From the NCBI GenBank assembly GCA_030615705.1, contig JAUWYT010000113.1, positions 1-5,965 on the forward strand: a DNA stretch of 5,965 nt, in the 5' to 3' direction. The notes below the pieces were generated by a model. That model saw nothing but the letters and a program-made list of their open reading frames with translations, was not told where the DNA came from and searched no databases. Shown piece after piece: positions 5,417-5,965 of the stretch (positions are counted from its first letter, which is position 1; the number at the start of each line of letters is the position of its first letter). A program made the position numbers and the translations under genes. The DNA comes from Chloroflexota bacterium (GTDB lineage: Bacteria; Chloroflexota; Anaerolineae; VGOG01).

Positions 5417-5475
5417 GAATTCGGAATTCGTAGATTCGTGACGAATCCCGAATCTCCGAACCACGAGTTTACGAA
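5417..5475 (+). repeat. Stuttered GAATTCG/ACGAAT element with two competing hairpins
   Basis: The gap after the thiolase gene is built from overlapping GAATTC, GATTCGT and ACGAA words. Fold A is an imperfect palindrome over 5420-5460: TTCGGA with TCCGAA, ATTCG with CGAAT, and GATTCGT with ACGAATC, 18 pairs in total with one bulge and one small internal loop. Fold B pairs TTCGTAGATTCGTG (5427-5440) with CACGAGTTTACGAA (5462-5475): 14 unbroken pairs in + strand RNA, two of them G-U, with a 21-nt loop. The folds exclude each other. No T-run follows; the ribosome site of the next gene starts at 5481. Confidence 0.65.
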
Positions 5476-5494
5476 CACGAAAGGGGGAAAATGC

Positions 5495-5755
5495 ATGGCT
5501 GATACGGCGTTGTATAAAGATAAGAAAGCTCGCCAGGCGTTCATCGCCAAGGGCGAGGAGGTTTTCGACGGGATCAAGGATAAGCTGCAAGGCCAAGAAG
5601 GGGTAGTGGCCATCGAGCCAAAGAGCGGGGAGTACTTCGTGGGCAAGACGCTGGGAGCAGCCAACGATGCCGCCTTCGCCAAGTATCCAGACAACTGGAT
5701 GTATTTCGTGCGTCTCGACGACCCGAACGCGGCGATACCGCTGGCGACGTGGTAG
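5495..5755 (+). CDS. Small DUF5678-like hypothetical protein, 86 aa
   Basis: The ATG at 5495 follows AAGGGGG (5481-5487) at seven bases. An ATG at 5491 in another frame is followed at once by a stop after three codons and overlaps the true start. The protein has a charged N-terminal helix (about 7-31), then a compact strand-rich part: EGVVAIEPKSGEYFVGKT (35-52), a helix-like LGAANDAAFAKYPDN (53-67) and a strand MYFVRLDD (69-76). The order 'VVAI-D/E-x-x-G-x-Y-x-VG-x-T-x-x-A ... A-x-x-KYPD ... YFVR' resembles the small family I know as DUF5678-like, common in Chloroflexota and cyanobacteria and often near toxin-antitoxin-type loci. Function is unknown and the family match is from memory. It has no signal peptide or membrane segment. 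Confidence 0.7.
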   Translation: MADTALYKDKKARQAFIAKGEEVFDGIKDKLQGQEGVVAIEPKSGEYFVGKTLGAANDAAFAKYPDNWMYFVRLDDPNAAIPLATW

Positions 5756-5758
5756 TCC

Positions 5759-5784
5759 GCATAGGCGGGCGTTAGCCGCCATGC
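5759..5784 (+). repeat. Strong intergenic hairpin downstream of the 86-aa gene
   Basis: GCAT (5759-5762) and GGCGG (5764-5768) pair with CCGCC (5776-5780) and ATGC (5781-5784): nine pairs with one bulged A and a 7-nt loop. It begins three bases after the stop codon. No U-tract follows, so intrinsic termination is doubtful; protection of the upstream mRNA's 3' end or an attenuator ahead of the next gene are alternatives. It lies 13 bases before the GAGGAG site of the next gene. Confidence 0.55.
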
Positions 5785-5812
5785 TGTCCAGTATGGCGAG
5801 GAGACCACACTT

Positions 5813-5965
5813 ATGAGCGATTCTAAGATATGTGAGATTTGTGGAAGTACCATCCATCCCCAGGCCTACTGCTGCAAACGCTGCAAGAAGTTCATCAATC
5901 GGGTTGATACTCACAGAAAGGCCGACAAGAAAGCTCGCATGCAAGCACTAAAGCGAGCGTGGGAT
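5813..5965 (+). CDS. Zinc-finger protein, N-terminal fragment (HNH-like family possible)
   Basis: The first 51 codons of a gene that runs off the right edge. The ATG at 5813 follows GAGGAG (5798-5803) at nine bases. A four-cysteine zinc finger is visible: C7-x-x-C10 (CEICG) and C21-x-x-C24 (CCKRC, with an extra C20). A strongly basic helix-like stretch follows (HRKADKKARMQALKRAWD, 34-51). The layout of a short zinc knuckle, then KKAR-x-x-ALK-x-AWD, recalls hypothetical proteins in which an HNH-like CYYTG...DH segment follows, but the diagnostic part is outside the window, so a nuclease role is only a suggestion. It lies 57 bp after the 86-aa gene on the same strand and may be co-transcribed with it. 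Confidence 0.65.
   Translation, partial: MSDSKICEICGSTIHPQAYCCKRCKKFINRVDTHRKADKKARMQALKRAWD

Overview
The window reads as bacterial chromosome of moderate GC content with short gaps between genes, strong Shine-Dalgarno sites and textbook sigma-70 promoters. A Clp1/Grc3-type P-loop polynucleotide kinase, a DUF1786 protein, small zinc-ribbon proteins, a Thr-Pro-tailed membrane peptide and a four-helix-bundle (23S rRNA IVP-type) gene together suggest Chloroflexota, perhaps an Anaerolineae-like lineage. That assignment is inference from gene content. No rRNA, tRNA, CRISPR array or transposase is visible.

Layout. Positions 1-194 hold the last 63 codons of smc (+). Convergent to it is a 295-aa Clp1/Grc3-like kinase (213-1100, -). 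A consensus promoter and leader hairpin precede a 72-aa membrane-anchored Thr-Pro-rich peptide (1198-1416, +). This peptide converges on a DUF1786 protein of likely actin-like ATPase fold (1447-2490, -). The roughly 250-bp gap from 2491 to 2740 holds two back-to-back promoters, one for DUF1786 and one for a 63-aa zinc ribbon (2741-2932, +). Next comes a four-helix-bundle gene broken by a one-base frameshift (2990-3351, +) and enclosed by inverted repeats. A TetR-family regulator (3500-4141) with a perfect-consensus promoter and a candidate operator is followed by a FadA-like thiolase (4210-5409). The window ends with an 86-aa DUF5678-like protein (5495-5755) and the start of a zinc-finger protein (5813 to the edge).

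Functionally, the TetR-thiolase pair is the clearest unit: an autoregulated acyl-CoA thiolysis or acetoacetyl-CoA module, probably one transcript. The other genes look like independent housekeeping or accessory units.

The most unusual signal lies between the genes. Three gaps (about 1121-1177, 2956-2981 with 3371-3404, and 5417-5475) are built from short stuttered words, a different word in each, and each folds on the + strand into a long RNA stem. Around the four-helix-bundle gene the stem arms enclose the whole ORF, as in 23S rRNA intervening sequences that carry the same protein family, yet no rRNA is nearby. This may be a free-standing IVS-like cassette. Upstream of the 86-aa gene the words form two mutually exclusive hairpins.
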